64,000 nt of DNA from Vitellaria paradoxa (GCA_019916065.1 CM034237.1:24325752-24389751), one strand, 5' to 3'. Positions 45,995-58,182 are shown, counted from the stretch's first letter. Notes: generated from the letters alone by a model not told the origin. A program made the numbers and translations.

Positions 45995-48123
45995 TGTGAT
46001 GACCCAGAATTTTAATGCTTTGATTATTTGTTAATTAATATTTAATTTGGTAAAAATAAAATTTTTATTGATTTAAATTTTTGAGACATAAATTAAATTC
46101 AAATTTTATTCTGGACGCACAAATTGTGTGAGAAATTTTTATTATTTAATTATTTTTGAGAATTACAAAATTATGGTATAATTTTGATAAATTATTAATT
46201 TAATGAAATATAATTTTTTTTATGAAGTTCACGATGCTATGTGCATATATATTCATATATATATTTGTTTGTTAAGTAATAATATTATATATTTCTGACG
46301 GCCAATTGGATTAATATGTGATAGATTAAAAAGTAAGAGTTCAAATTCTAATTCTATTTGGATTCTAGTGCTTTTTCCATTAAGATTCTACCAACTAACA
46401 GTGGGTACGTGGAGTTGGAAGTCTAGTTTGATTTGGATTCTAATCATTTTTTTATTAAAGATTCTACCAACTAATAGCGGGTACATGGAGTTGGAAGTCT
46501 AGTTTGATTTGGATTCTAATCATTTTTTCATTAGGATTCTACCAACTAATAGCGAGTACATGGAGTTAGAAGTCGAGTTTGATTTAAATTCTAATCCTTT
46601 TTCCGTTAGGATTCTACCAACTAATAGCTAGTCTAGGTATACGTGTGTGTGTGTATATATATATAACATGCATTATTCAGTAGTAAAGGAAAAGGGTTGA
46701 AAAGAGAAAGAGAGAGAAAAGATAAGATAAGAGCTAGTGGCGGCAGAGGAGGAAAAAAAATCTAATGTGAATGCCGTGGAGATTATCAGCTTCTTGATGG
46801 CCGCGGTGATCTTAGTCTGATCTGCTGATTGAGTTTTGGGTTTCGTTACGACTTGGGTGTTCTTTCTGTAGATTTAATTTGAGGTAAGGGGTGGAGCCTT
46901 TAATATTAAATATGTATATATTTGTGTGTATATATATGTATTATTTAAATCTGAGATGAGTAAACAAATAATTGATTTTTAAATTTGAAACTTATTCCTA
47001 TATATATATATATATATATATATCATATACATATGTTCTTAAAACAAAACTGCACGTATATTTACTATAGGTGTTAATCATAGGATTTTTTTGTTAATGT
47101 GATAAAAATTTGCGTTAATTATGTGCTGGTGGATTAATGGTTAATAAGGTTTTAAAATTTAAATTAAGAAAAATTTATATAATGTGAATTCCAGGTGAAA
47201 TTTGAATTTGTTTCTTATTTAGGATTGAGGGGTACTGAAATATCGGGTATACGTACCCAATGGTTGAGAGTCCTGAAACCCGCGCGAGGTTGGTTATCGA
47301 TTCCAGTAGGTTAGTAACCTACAAACGAGCAGATGCCTAAGGGTGGCATATTATTTTCCTAAGATTTCGGTCTAGGAAGCAAACACCGAAGGATGGTGTA
47401 TATTGGTTGGGTCTTGTTTCTACGAGACAACCAAGCAGACATCGAAGGATGATGTATATTGGTTGGGTCCTGTTTCTACGGGACAACCAAGCAGCAGTAC
47501 CTCGAAATCGAATTATTTTCTTTGATGTGTGATGTGGTGCTAAAACACAATTAATCGTAACAAAGATAAATTGATAAACTGATTTAATTTGTTGCTTAAG
47601 ATTACTTCTTGTGCATAATTGTTTCATTTAGTAGCATGTCAGGACATTACTGCATTTATATTATTATTAGGGTTCCGAGCACACGTGGTATTAGTGCTCA
47701 TCCCCTTACAGTTTGTGATGCAGGTAATGAGATTGAGTCACATGCCTGAGCCTACTGAGAATAGGAAATTAGAAGTTTTATTTATTATTATATAGTTATG
47801 TAAAGACTTTAGAAAAATTTATTTTTTAGTGGATGGTAATAGAAAATTTTATTTTTTAGTGAATGGTAACAAACCTCTGTTTGTGAGCTGAAGATAAATT
47901 GTTGATTTATTTATTTTTGTGAAGATTGTTTGGGTTTAGGTTTGGAGTTTATTACCTGGTTGGCTTTGACTAAGGCATTTATTTAAATTTAAAGTTTAGT
48001 TTTTTTTTTTTATTGCTCCATAGAGTGTGTGTATGGCTCTGACGAATAATAGAAGAAGTTGTTAAAATGTGTATTATTTATCTTTTATTCACGTGCTCGG
48101 GTTATGAAATTCAGGGCGTGACA
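45995..48123 (+). mobile_element. 2.1-kb gypsy-type solo LTR nested in the CACTA element, TSD CATTT
   Basis: TGTGATGACCCAGAATTT ... GAAATTCAGGGCGTGACA, flanked by CATTT on both sides (45990-45994 and 48124-48128). The end GGGCGTGACA and the block CCTGAAACCCGCGCGAGG ... TTCCAGTAGGTTAGTAAC resemble the intact gypsy LTR (GAGTCCCGGAACCTGCG ... GGGTTAGTAGC), so it belongs to a related lineage. A 75-bp tandem array and a ~55-bp tandem duplication (47387-47500, with TGTTTCTACGAGACAA hairpins) lie within. No coding or second LTR is seen. Confidence 0.88.
46361..46632 (+). repeat. ~75-bp tandem repeat, about 3.5 copies, inside the nested LTR
   Basis: ATTCTACCAACTAA recurs at 46385, 46461, 46536 and 46611 (spacing 76, 75, 75). 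Each copy is followed by a GTACRTGGAGTTRGAAGTC string and TTTGATTTGGATTCTAAT. Confidence 0.85.
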
Positions 48124-49685
48124 CATTTGCATAATGAGATGTATAAGGCATTGGTGGAATTATGTTGCAAGACATTGAAAGTGAATGTTCTTAAGCAACT
48201 CTCTCAGGACATTATCATCATACTTTGTAAGTTAGAACATATTTTCCCACCTGTATTCTTTGATGTTATGGTTCATTTGGCAGTGCACTTACCAGAAGAA
48301 GCGATGACTGGTGGCCATTGCACTATAGATGGACGTATCCAATTGAGAGGTATTTAGGTACCCTAAAGGGTTATGTGACAAACAGAGCTCACCCTGAAGG
48401 TTCGATCGCTGAAGCATATATTGCGAATGAATCTCTAACATTCCTTTCTAAGTATATTCATAGAATTGTGACCAGATTCAATCAAGGGGAGCGCAATTAT
48501 GATAGGGCATCGGAAGGTGGAGAAGAACCAAATTTAACAGTTTTTTTCACACAAAGTTTGTCCCTTTGGCAATGAAAAATATGTTGTTTTGTCAGTACAA
48601 GACCTTCAGACTATACATCGGTACGTGTTTAATAACTGCGATGGGTTGGACAAATATCATAGGTATGTGTTATTCTAATTTTTTTTTATTTATTACATTA
48701 TTTTTCTAAAAATGTTGTGATATTTTTCAATATGTGTAATAAATCAAGCAATCATATTAGAGAGTTGAACACAATCAGTGCATCTAATAAAAACACGAGA
48801 CACAAAAAAGAGTTTCCAACGTGGTTTAAGGAACATGTTAGTATAACTTTAATTAAAAAACTATTAAATGTTAGTAGACTCTAACTGTGATATGGGCATG
48901 TATATATTGTATATGCAGGTTAAAAACTTGTATCATTGTGGAAACCTTGGCGTCACAGATGAAATTTATGCTTTAGCTATTGGCCCAGACTTTAGGGCAC
49001 GAAGTTATGGTGATTGCATTGTCAATGGAGTAAGATTTCATACAAATGAACGTGATAAGAGACACAAAAAGTCAAAATTCGGGTATCATCGTTGAAGGGG
49101 TTCATGATTGATGACATTGATTTTTATGGTGTGTTAACTAATGTGATCGAGTTACAATATGTAAAAGGTTTTCGAGTTGTCATGTTTCGTTGTGATTGGT
49201 TTGATGTAGACAAAAGAAAAAAAGGAATACAAACTAATAAATACTTTACAAGCATTAATGTGACAAAGAAGTGGTATGCAAATGATCAATTTATATTAGC
49301 ATTTCAAGCTAAACAAGTCTTCTATATAGCTGACACGAAACTGGGGAACCAATGGCGAGTTGTGGAGAAGTTCGCTCATAGACACTTGTATGATGCTCCA
49401 GAAGTAGAGTCTACCGATATGGAAGTTGAGGATGCATACCAAGAGCTCGAGTCGGTTGACGTGATCCAAGTGGATGCACAAGAGATTGAGACTTTGTGTA
49501 GAAATGAACTTAATCCACAAAAAATAATAAATAATGGAATCGCATTAGAAGATTATGAATCTCACGATATTGAAGATGAAGATAAAAGTCTCATTGAATA
49601 CGCCGATGACACAAATGATGAGAATGGGGGCAAGAAGAAAAGGATTACTCGGAATAATTTGTTTATTCAACGTAACTCGAATTAG
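48124..49685 (+). pseudogene. CACTA TNPD-type transposase C-terminal remains (DUF4218, DUF4216)
   Basis: The DUF4218 part spans 48129-48574: LSQDIIIILCKLEHIFPPVF, FDVMVHLAVHLPEEA, then after a frameshift near 48310 YPIERYLGTLKGYV, AHPEGSIAEAYIANESL and SKYIHRIVTRFNQ. The DUF4216 part follows: LYHCGNLGVTDEIYALA and SYGDCIVNGVRFHTNERD at 48917-49060, then after a stop and frame change DIDFYGVLTNVIELQY, MFRCDWFDVD, GIQTNKYFTSINVTKKWY and AFQAKQVFYIADTK at 49110-49345. The acidic tail ends at 49685. These domains lie C-terminal to the DDE Transposase_21 domain in plant CACTA transposases; here that N-terminal two thirds is gone. AT-rich stretches at 48665-48760 and 48840-48915 look like introns. 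Non-functional. Confidence 0.87.
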
Positions 49686-49895
49686 TTGGTTTATTCAAGG
49701 TAAAACATTAGTCTATTCTTACACTATTAATTGAACTTGAACTTGAACTTGTTTATTGTGATATTCTGATTTTACACTTTTTATAGTGTTACTTGAACTT
49801 AGTTTTGAAGGTTACATAAGATTCTCTTTTTTCTTTGCATATTTATGTATTTATTTATTATTTATTATCTATTAATAATGTATTTACATATGACA

Positions 49896-51383
49896 ATGGG
49901 AAAGAATCCTAGACGAGCACGAAGTGATGGAGCTTAGGAAGATGAGAGGTTAGGCAACCAACCAACCAACCCCGACACCGAGCAGTAGTACCAGTATAAA
50001 TTGAAATCATATTCTTTTTTTTTTTCTATACTTTATGTATAGATATTTTTAATTGTTTTCGTACTATTTTTGTAAGGTCTACCTCAACCACCAGATCAGT
50101 ATGTGGACTCACCCAGGGTCTTGGGCTAGATCATCTTATTAAGAAAGACAAAACGAGTTATGAGCGTAACTGTGGACCCTGAGCAAGGACGGTCACTCGA
50201 TTGTGACGAGTCAGCTAAGTTGTCAAGCGAGTGTGGTATTATTGTCAGACATTTCCTACCAAACAATCAACACCGCTACACTGACATTAGCGAGAGGTAT
50301 AAAGAGGAGGCATTTGTGTGTCTTATGGTACTAAATATCATTATTGGTAACATATTAAATTAAAACTTAACTTCTTATATATCTTATATTTGCAGCCATG
50401 TATTAATATTGATGTGAGTCCTGGGAGTGTGGGATGAAAGAGGGTGGAGGAAACTTTCAAAGCCCACTTGAGCGACTTATGACACAAGTGGTATGAGCAA
50501 TTTAAAAACATGATGGATGAGGGACTTAGTGTGGTGGAGGCAAGAGGGCATTGCCCATTTGGTGTATCATAAGTAGATTAGGAGTGGTGCATTGATAACA
50601 AATGGACAGGCGTTAGTTACCAGGTTAATATATATATAATTTACATGAATACGTATTAAACAATATGTTTAATTATGTTTTTAATTTTGAACACGTGTTT
50701 TTTCTTTAATTTCTTTTTTCAGGAGAAATGTTTGAAAAATGCGCAGAATCGATCTCATCAAACCATTACACATACGATGGGATCACATGCATTTGTGCCT
50801 GCTCCTCATAGCATGGTAACTATTAGTTTACATTATTTATTTATATTATTAGTTTTGTACTTATGTATTATTTTTCATAGGTGGATCCTAAAAGTAACGA
50901 GCCGATTGGCTTCACAAGCATAGATAACAAAAACCAACCAGTGGTGTTGTACGAAGGCGAGAAAGTTACATGTACGTTCTTGTAATTTTTATTTGACACT
51001 ATAATTTTTTAATTGTGGTTTGATAATATTCTTATATTAGTTATAATAAATGTCAGGATGAGATGGTACGTGTGAGGAGTGAGCCTATGCCCGATGGCCA
51101 TGATGCATTGAGTGAGGATGCTGTAGGGATGCAGGTTTTAGGAAAGAAGTCTAGTTATGTATACGGGATGGGCCATGGGCCAAAGCCCCTTTCGGTGTGC
51201 AATTCTCATTGCTCAGGTTGTGGTAATTCAAGATCCCAACTTGAAAGTGTTATGCAAAAAATAGAGCAAATGGAAGTTGAGCGAAATTTCTTTTGCAGTA
51301 AGATCGCTAATATACAGACGCAGCAAGCTCAGTTTCTAAAGATGTTTGAGGAGTTTCACATTTCTAATACCACTTCTACTTAA
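49896..51383 (+). pseudogene. CACTA TNPA-like gene remains (Transposase_24/Ptta type)
   Basis: Exon-like pieces with short AT-rich introns: 49896-49990 (MGKNPRRARSDGA with a stop), 50080-50300 (DQYVDSPRVLG ... TVDPEQGRS ... CGIIVRHFLP), 50400-50620 (KRVEETFKAHLSDL ... HKWYEQFKNMM ... RGHCPFGVS, with stops), 50724-50815 (EKCLKNAQNRSHQTITHTMG), 50880-50970 (VDPKSNEPIGFTSID) and 51060-51383 (DEMVRVRSEPMPDGHD ... a Cys/His-rich CNSHCSGCGNSRSQLES ... a coiled-coil-like QKIEQMEVERN ... ending NTTST). The layout KxxxNxxNRxxxxxxHTxGSxxF fits plant Ptta/En/Spm transposase family proteins, which bind the subterminal repeats. The last exon is open and may still be translatable. Overall inactive because of stops in the middle exons. 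Confidence 0.78.
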
Positions 51384-51639
51384 TGTACCTCCACCTCTCT
51401 AGGTTTAAACATTTGACAATTAATATTGAACTTCTTGTATTTTATTTTTATTTTTGAATGTAATCTTAATACTTTTATTTGTTTCATGAATCTCATTGGT
51501 GGTTGTTGGATTTGGATGACTTTAATATGATAATTTTGCATATTTGGTTTTAATATTACAATAGGTTTATTTGTAAGTTTGATTTATTGTTGTAACAAGC
51601 TTTTTGAAAAATTAAGTATTTAATTTTTTTTTAAACCAA

Positions 51640-52123
51640 TACTTTTAGTGAGGAAATATGTTCCTCGCTAAATGTATTTTTTTGTTCGTTGCTAAAAGTC
51701 TATTCATTGGGATTTTACATACTATAAGCAATGAATACATTTCCTCACCAACAGTCACTGTAGGTGAGGAAATATAATTTCCTCACCTAAAGGTCATGAT
51801 AGGCGAGGAAATTTATTTTACTCGTTAAAAGGTAAGAATAGGCGGCGACATTTATTTCCTCGCTAAAAGGGAATAATAGGTGAGAACATTTATTTCCTCG
51901 CTAAAAGGTAAGCATAGGCGAGGAAATTTATTTCCTCACTAAAAGGTAAGAATAGACAATGAAGAAAAATAAATATTCCTCACTAGAAACTATAGATGAC
52001 CGAGGATAGGTGAGGAAATCTAATCTGCGAGGAATTATTTTCCTCACCTATAGTTTTTAGCGAGGAAAATATGAATTTTAGCGAGGAAGTTTTTTCTCAC
52101 ATATGCCTAGATTTCCTATAGTG
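51640..52123 (-). repeat. Right subterminal repeat array and terminus of the CACTA element
   Basis: About a dozen AGGTGAGGAAATTTATTTCC and TTCCTCGCTAAAAGG-like units in both orientations at intervals of about 20-45 bp, ending CCTATAGTG at 52123. This array is denser than the left-hand one. Confidence 0.85.
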
Positions 52124-52126
52124 ATT

Positions 52127-52614
52127 ATTCCCCCTAACTCTACAAAACATTTCTCTATAGCAACCTAACACTAGACAAATTTTTTCAATTTTATTTCTCT
52201 CCGAAAACTATGGCACCAGAAGAAATTTTTCGATTCTAATGAAAGAAAATCTCATATAAAAGATTAGCTTTTTGGGGGGGGGGGGCTTTTCACCTTTTTG
52301 TTCTTAGTTGTTTCTCTTCTTGAGAAAAGGTTTTATAATCATATAGTCATCAAATATACTAAAAATTTTTTTGCCCTCCTACTATGAAATCCTAACTTCG
52401 TCCCTTTACATGTACACATGTATGATGTAAATTCAAGATTGATGGTTTGATTTATATATATATATATATATATGTATATGTATATTGGATGCAATCTGTG
52501 AGTGAGGCTTTGGTAAGTAATACAGATGTACTTGTTTGGATATTTTTGTTTTAAACGGATTGAAGGCATATTCATGCATATGTTTAGAAAATTATTGTTA
52601 TAAATATGTACAAA
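52127..52614. other. Spacer right of the CACTA element
   Basis: Contains a G(11) run near 52276-52286 and a (TA)n tract at about 52453-52472. No gene supported. Confidence 0.35.
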
Positions 52615-53755
52615 TGGGCATTTGGTATATGGAAATGGAATAGAATTGAAAATGAGAATGGAATGTAGGTAAGAATGGAATGAAATACTCATTTCATTTC
52701 TTTATTTGGTTGTCAACATAAAAATTATAAAAATAGAATGGATATTCAAATTTTTATAATTTGATTACATATTTTAAATATGATGAAATAAAATGAAATG
52801 TAATAAAAATTACTAACATTATTGTTTTTAAAATCATAAAAATAAATTTTATTTTGATAACTCAAATATGAAAAAAAAGGGCTTAGGGGCAAAACGGTCA
52901 TTTTGTAGTTCAATTTTGAATTGAGCCAAAATTTTCTTAATTATTAAAAAATGTATCAATAAATATTTTTTAATCTTTTGGAAAGGTTAGAATACAAATT
53001 TGGACCAAAAACGAGGCCAGGGGCAAAATTGTCATGTTTAAATATTAATTCAAACAAGGCTAAAATTTGTTTAATTATTCAGAAATATGTCAATAAATGT
53101 TTTTAGTCTTTTGGGCAACCTAGAATGTGAATTTGGACAAAAAAATATGCCCAGGTATAAAATTGTCATTTTATATTTTGAGTTCGAATCGGGTTAAAAT
53201 TTTCCTGGTCATTAAAAAATAGTTAATAAATTTTTTTTAACATTTTGGAAGGTCCAAAATACAAATTTGGACAAATAATGGACCTAGAAGTAAAATGATC
53301 ATTTTATGACCCAAGTTTAGATCAGACCAAGATTTACATAGTTATTAAGAAATATGTTGATGAATTTTATTAGCCTTTTAGGAAGTCTAAAATACAAATC
53401 TAAGAAAAAAAAAAACCCACATGTAAAATATTTATTTTATAGCCTAAATTCGAATCTATGCCAAAAATAAAATTCAATGATAAAATGGTCATTTTACAAC
53501 TCAATACAATGATTGACGGAAATTTGTGGTCACAAAATAGTTACTTATTTTTTATTAATATTTTTTTAATTTTTGAATTGAATCTTGATTGAAATGGAAT
53601 AGTTATTCCATCACTTAAATTGTAAAACACCTTTCCTCACTTAATGTCAGAATAACTATTCTTAAGGAATAGCATTCCAACTTAATTTTTGGATACCAAA
53701 CATGAGGATAGGTTAAATTCATTTTATTCTATTCTCTCATACCAAACATAACTTT
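52615..53755. mobile_element. Possible non-autonomous DNA element with imperfect inverted ends
   Basis: The left end TTTGGTATATGGAAATGGAA and the right end, inverted (TTTGGTATGAGAGAATAGAA), share about 75% over the first 25 bases. Inner copies of GGAATAGTTATTCC and AGAATAACTATTC lie near the right end. A 133-bp tandem array occupies the middle. No target duplication could be fixed and no coding sequence is present. Confidence 0.4.
52870..53510 (+). repeat. ~133-bp tandem repeat, about 4.5 copies
   Basis: AAAA(C/T)(G/T)GTCATTTT-like anchors at 52891, 53025, 53159, 53292 and 53424 (spacing 134, 134, 133, 132) and a partial one at 53482. Each copy contains GGGCAAAATTGTCAT, TTAAAATTTTC-TTA, ATTAAAAAATRT-AATAAAT, TTTTGG-AAGG and AATACAAATTTGGAC strings. 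Confidence 0.82.
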
Positions 53756-53949
53756 TGAGTTTTCAAATTTACATTGAGGGAATGGTTATAACTTGTGAAG
53801 TATGTGAAATAAATGGAAATTTCATGATATATAACTAGCTATGAAAATAAGGAGATTAGGGGGATTTATTAATAATTAAATATGATTGTATAATTATTTT
53901 ACAGTGTAATTATTGATAAGTTGTTAATTTATTTATTTTGTTGAATATC

Positions 53950-54998
53950 CTATAGTTCTAAGTTATGCAAAATGTAGCACATGAAACTTTCCATCAGATG
54001 TTAAATAAGATGATAAATTTAAATAAATAAAAGTAGGAAACTCTAACTTTTCTTAGTAAATTGTTTACGTTGAAACTTGAGCTATAGTTGTCACGTTACG
54101 TATACCTATAGATATTGTGTTATGTATAGTTTAATATTAATATGAATTGTTTAGATTCAAAGGTATTAGAAATATTATGTATGCAAACCTAAAGATTTGA
54201 AAGTCTTGAGACCCATGCGAAATTGATTTTCGTGTCGAGTAGGTTAATAACATATGAAGTGAGATAAATACTTAAGGGTGAGATATATTTTTCTTGTGCC
54301 TTAGGCTAAGGGGTCGACACCCAAGGATACCGTAATAATTTTTCCATGACCTATGTCTAAAAACAAAGAGCGAAAGATGGTGTATTTCGATTAGATCTGT
54401 GATTATAAGCCTATTAGGTAGCAGTACCTAAAATTAGTATGTTGTGTTTATTGTATATTAAATTAATTATGGCTTATGTGGCTTTCAGATAGAATTGATG
54501 CATGAAATTATCATGATAGTAATATACTTGATTATGCTTATAATATTTATTATAATACTTTGAGCACACATAATATAAATGTTCATCCTCTTATAGTTGA
54601 TAATATAAGAAATAATGTTAATATGAATGAGATGCATGCCATACCACTCGAGGAAATTAGAATTTAAATTCTTTTATATAGTTATTTAATTAACCCACTG
54701 AGTTATTTCTGAACTTTTGTTTGTGAGGATTTATTATATTTGAATTACCTTCTAGATTTGATAGTTGTTAGAATGGGCCTGATTTTGGATCAGTGGGTGT
54801 AAACATTTAAGTTTTGGTCGCCGAGCTAGTCTAGTTGAGGTTTTGATTTCTTATTATTTAGTTTTTTTTTTTTTAAATATTCAATTTTGCTCCCATTATT
54901 ATGTTTTAACTCTGACTATGAAATAAAGAATATCTATTATTTGTAATATTGCATGTTCACGTCCCTAAGTTAAGTTAAGGGAATTCGAGATGTGATAG
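53950..54998 (+). repeat. Diverged LTR-like segment related to the nested gypsy LTR
   Basis: 54185-54330 and 54560-54700 follow, in the same order, the 47240-47400 and 47665-47790 parts of the nested LTR: a CCTGAAACCC/CTTGAGACCC string, AGTAGGTTARTAAC, CTTAAGGGTG/CTAAGGGTGG, GAGCACACRT, GCTCATCC/GTTCATCCTCTTA and GAGGAAATTAG/ATAGGAAATTAG. It ends near AATTCGAGATGTGATA, the likely decayed LTR terminus. The start could not be located and no target duplication is clear. Confidence 0.5.
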
Positions 54999-56027
54999 AC
55001 ATGGTTGATATAGAGAGGTAGCTCAGGAAGTGGAAGAGCCATGGTCCATTGTATTCTGAGAATCGCATGTGGCACATTTAACCATTTTGAAAGCTGGAGT
55101 GGGGACATTGTTTAGTGGAGTCATGGAGTTCATGTTCCATCTTAGGAACGAAGGAATGTGAAGAAAGGGTTCTTCAACCAAATCTCTCCTAGCGTGAATT
55201 TCATTTTTACCTTTCCAGTTTTTAGAAAGTCAAATTCAATTCCGTGGATAGGAGCAGGCTACTCATAGCTAACAGTCGAGTAGTGTAGGTTTCTGGAAGT
55301 TTCAAGCTTCACTTGCTGTAATCTTTCGTGGAGCTAAGAAAGATCGAAGTTGGAAGGACATGTACAATCGCATTAGTCTGTCTGTATTCTTAAGGTTTTT
55401 TCTTTGAATAGATTCCTATTATTTCACCATTGAGTGTAAATGTTCTTTAAAGTTGAAATTAATCCTTTGATTCATAGAGCGATTGATTCATGGAGCACCA
55501 ATCGGGCAAATACACACTCGAACCCTTAATTCTTTCGTGTCGCACACCCATTTGAGATTGAAAATCATGAGAGACCGTTTTAGATGAAACATGTCAAAAT
55601 TTAGATATCCAAACCCTTCGCATTCTTTGAGTTGCCGGTAAATTTATATAATTACATTAGCAAAATTTATATATAGAAATTAAATCAATAAAGAAAAGCA
55701 TGGCTTAGCTCAGAAACAAAGTTTCATTTTATAAATTGGGGAGTTTTGTAGATTTTTTTTTTTATATTTTAAGGTATATTTTTACAATTTCTTCTATAAA
55801 TGTTAATGAAATACCTAAATACTCCAAAAAATAAAAAAGTTCAGCTTTTAATCAGAAGAAGTCTTAACCAAATGAAAAAAATAAATTGTCTAATTCTTCT
55901 TCTTCTTCTAAATTTATTTTTAAACTGACTATCTCCTAAAATTGTACCGTATAATCAATATGAATAATAGGGTTCCATTAACGAATGCACCTACTGTATC
56001 CATTGAAGATCAACAAATATATGTCAC
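54999..56027. other. Unexplained spacer with a GC-richer block
   Basis: 55005-55580 is less AT-rich than its surroundings and may be a remnant of a retroelement interior: short stretches such as RGAKKDRSWKDMYNRISLSV can be read near 55335. It has many stops and I do not recognise a family. 55590-56027 is AT-rich with nothing supported. Confidence 0.3.
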
Positions 56028-56030
56028 ATA

Positions 56031-56386
56031 GGGTGCGTTTGGAATCTCAACCAAATTCAAAAGTTTTCAAAAGTTTCCAAAAGTGTATTTTAAAATTATT
56101 GTGTAATGATTGTTGAATGTTTTATTTGATTTGATATAAAATTGTTAAAAAGTATATAAAGTGACACATGTCAAAATTTTAGTGGAAGATTTTAAAAAAT
56201 TTTGAAGTTTTGTGTATTTTTTTGTACACGTGTCAGATCAATTTTTTTTGAATTTTGGCAAAATCCGTTAGAACGGACCAAAATGGTGCGTTCCAACGGC
56301 ATTTCAAATTTTTTGGCAGATGTGTCAGCGGCAGACCGTGTCAACTTTTGAATTTTTTTGGGTTTTTTGAGACTCCAAACGAAGCC
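56031..56386. mobile_element. MITE, 356 bp, TSD ATA
   Basis: Ends GGGTGCGTTTGGAATCTCAA and, inverted, GGCTTCGTTTGGAGTCTCAA are near-identical terminal inverted repeats, flanked by ATA on each side (56028-56030, 56387-56389). The 3-bp duplication suggests a Tourist/Harbinger-type or CACTA-type MITE. An open frame (56255-56470) crosses its end by chance. Confidence 0.75.
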
Positions 56387-56624
56387 ATAATAATGTCTTA
56401 TATTTTAATGGAGTTGTACACAAAAAATACACAAAATATTGTTATATGTTATGTTTTTATTTGTTCTTAACAGTGTCCGAATACTTGTCAAACAAATGGC
56501 AAATATATAGTAAAAATATGTGTGAACAGAAAATTGATTTAATAATAATACCAGTTTTGGTGGTTTCTCCAAACTTAAAATACAACGGTCGGTGATCTAC
56601 GGTTTGACTAGTCCTAATAAACTA

Positions 56625-56775
56625 GGGTTGTTTGGAATAAGAAAAAAGTGAGATAAATTGAGATAAATTATGGTTTAGGGAGAGTTCGTAATACGTTAGA
56701 GAAAAAGTTGATGTGATATAAAGTTAACAGAGATTTATAAAATTTTTTGGAGAAATTCAACAAACCAAACGACCC
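56625..56775. mobile_element. MITE, 151 bp, TSD CTA
   Basis: Ends GGGTTGTTTGG and, inverted, GGGTCGTTTGG, flanked by CTA (56622-56624, 56776-56778), fitting Tourist/Harbinger-type insertion. The interior (GAGTTCGTAATACGT ... TTGATGTGATATAAAGTTAA ... GAGATTTATAAAATTTTTTGG) is shared with the inverted copy at 59245-59402 and the fragment at 39062-39115. Confidence 0.82.
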
Positions 56776-56892
56776 CTAGATGTGTCCTTTTCTAAAGCAG
56801 TTGAAGGCACAAATTTAGAAAAGAAAAAAGAAAAATACTTTTATAGTTTGGTATTCTTTTTTCTTTTTATTTTTAAATTGTGAAGACACAGG

Positions 56893-57447
56893 CAGGGGCG
56901 GAGCCAGAATTTTTGCCCAGGGGGCACCGGGCGCCAAGGGGGGCACCGAACACCCAAGAAAAAATAACAATTGACTTATTTTTCAATTAAGAGTATGAGA
57001 AAAATGATGTTATTTTTAGAGAGAAAATAAATTATTCTTGATTATTAACTAGTGAATATATTTCTCACAGTTAATGGTTCAAGCACCTGAAGTTTATTAG
57101 AGATATCCCTTACTACAAAAAAATATAATAATTATTAAATTTTATTATCTATAGAATTTATTATGTTATATGCTAAATTTACTGATAGTATACGCAAAAA
57201 TATGCAATAATGTATTAAAATATATACTTTATTTTATAAAAAATACCAAGTTTGATTCTTTTAAACTTCTTATATGTTAAAAAAATTTGAGTTAACTTTA
57301 AATTTTTAATAAAATCAAAATATCTTAATTTTTAATTAATTTAATTTTTAAATAAAATTAAAATAATAAAAAGAATATTTTAGTAATTTTATTTAAAAAA
57401 TTGAAGGGATCACTTGCCCCCCTTGCCCCAACGTAGCTCCGCCCGTG
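56893..57447. mobile_element. hAT-type non-autonomous element, 555 bp, 8-bp TSD
   Basis: Ends CAGGGGCGGAGCCAGAATTT and, inverted, CACGGGCGGAGCTACGTTGG share the CAGGGGCGGAGC terminus known from plant hAT MITEs. Flanks are GACACAGG (56885-56892) and GACACGGG (57448-57455), an 8-bp duplication with one transition. There is no coding; the interior is AT-rich. Confidence 0.88.
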
Positions 57448-58182
57448 GACACGGGGTCCGTTAACATCCATTTGCCATAATGAGTAAATAGAAATTTCAT
57501 CTCTTTTTTCCTAACTCAGTCAGTCCTCAAAAGCTTATCGGGAAATGTTTTTCCAAGTTTTTTAAGAAGTTGTGGAATGTATATAGCAATTGTATTTTGA
57601 AACAAGAGTGTATTTTATCAAATATTTTCAAGTAATTGACCCATCAGATAAATTTTCCGTCATTCTTATTAATGAATTTTTTTTTTTTTTGGGGGGTATA
57701 AAATTATGATTGTATCTTACTGCTCAAACCTTTTCATATTATCTTTGATAATACTTTATTAATAAATTTAATAATGTTATATTTTTTTGCAAAAAAATAA
57801 AAATAAATTTATAGTTCAATAAATGAAAATTTAAAATTATAATACGTACATAAATTTTTATTTTTATTTTTTGGAGAAAACATAAATTTTTATTTTATTG
57901 CATTGTAATGACACTATGCGTGGAAAATTTAATTACATCAGAAATAAAAATTCATTTATTTAGAATTTTAAATTGTTAGTTTATTCAATTAAAATTTTCA
58001 ATAAGAAAGTTAACTTTTAAAAATAAATTGTAGTTTAATACATTAAAAATTTTCAAATTACAACATGCACATAAAGTAGACTATGCATAGAAAAATCAAT
58101 TACATCAAAATTAAAAATTCACCTCTCTAGAATTTAAATTTTTTAATTTATTAAATTAAAATTTTCAATAAAAACAATTAAG

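Larger units (their letters stand above)
45723..52123 (+). mobile_element. CACTA (En/Spm) transposon, internally deleted, TSD ATT
   Basis: The left end reads CACTACAAGAAAATG and the right end, inverted, reads CACTATAGGAAATC; both are flanked by ATT (45720-45722 and 52124-52126), the 3-bp duplication of CACTA elements. Both ends carry subterminal arrays of AGGAAATTTATTTCCTCGCT-like repeats, where the element's binding protein would bind. Inside are TNPD-type transposase remains (DUF4218 and DUF4216 parts) and a TNPA-like (Transposase_24/Ptta) gene, all on the plus strand. The DDE-containing Transposase_21 part is missing, so it is not autonomous. A gypsy-type solo LTR sits at the deletion point. 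Confidence 0.9.

Noticed and set aside
55005..55580. Possible host gene in the GC-richer block
   Set aside because: All frames have many stops and no recognised motif; at most a retroelement remnant.
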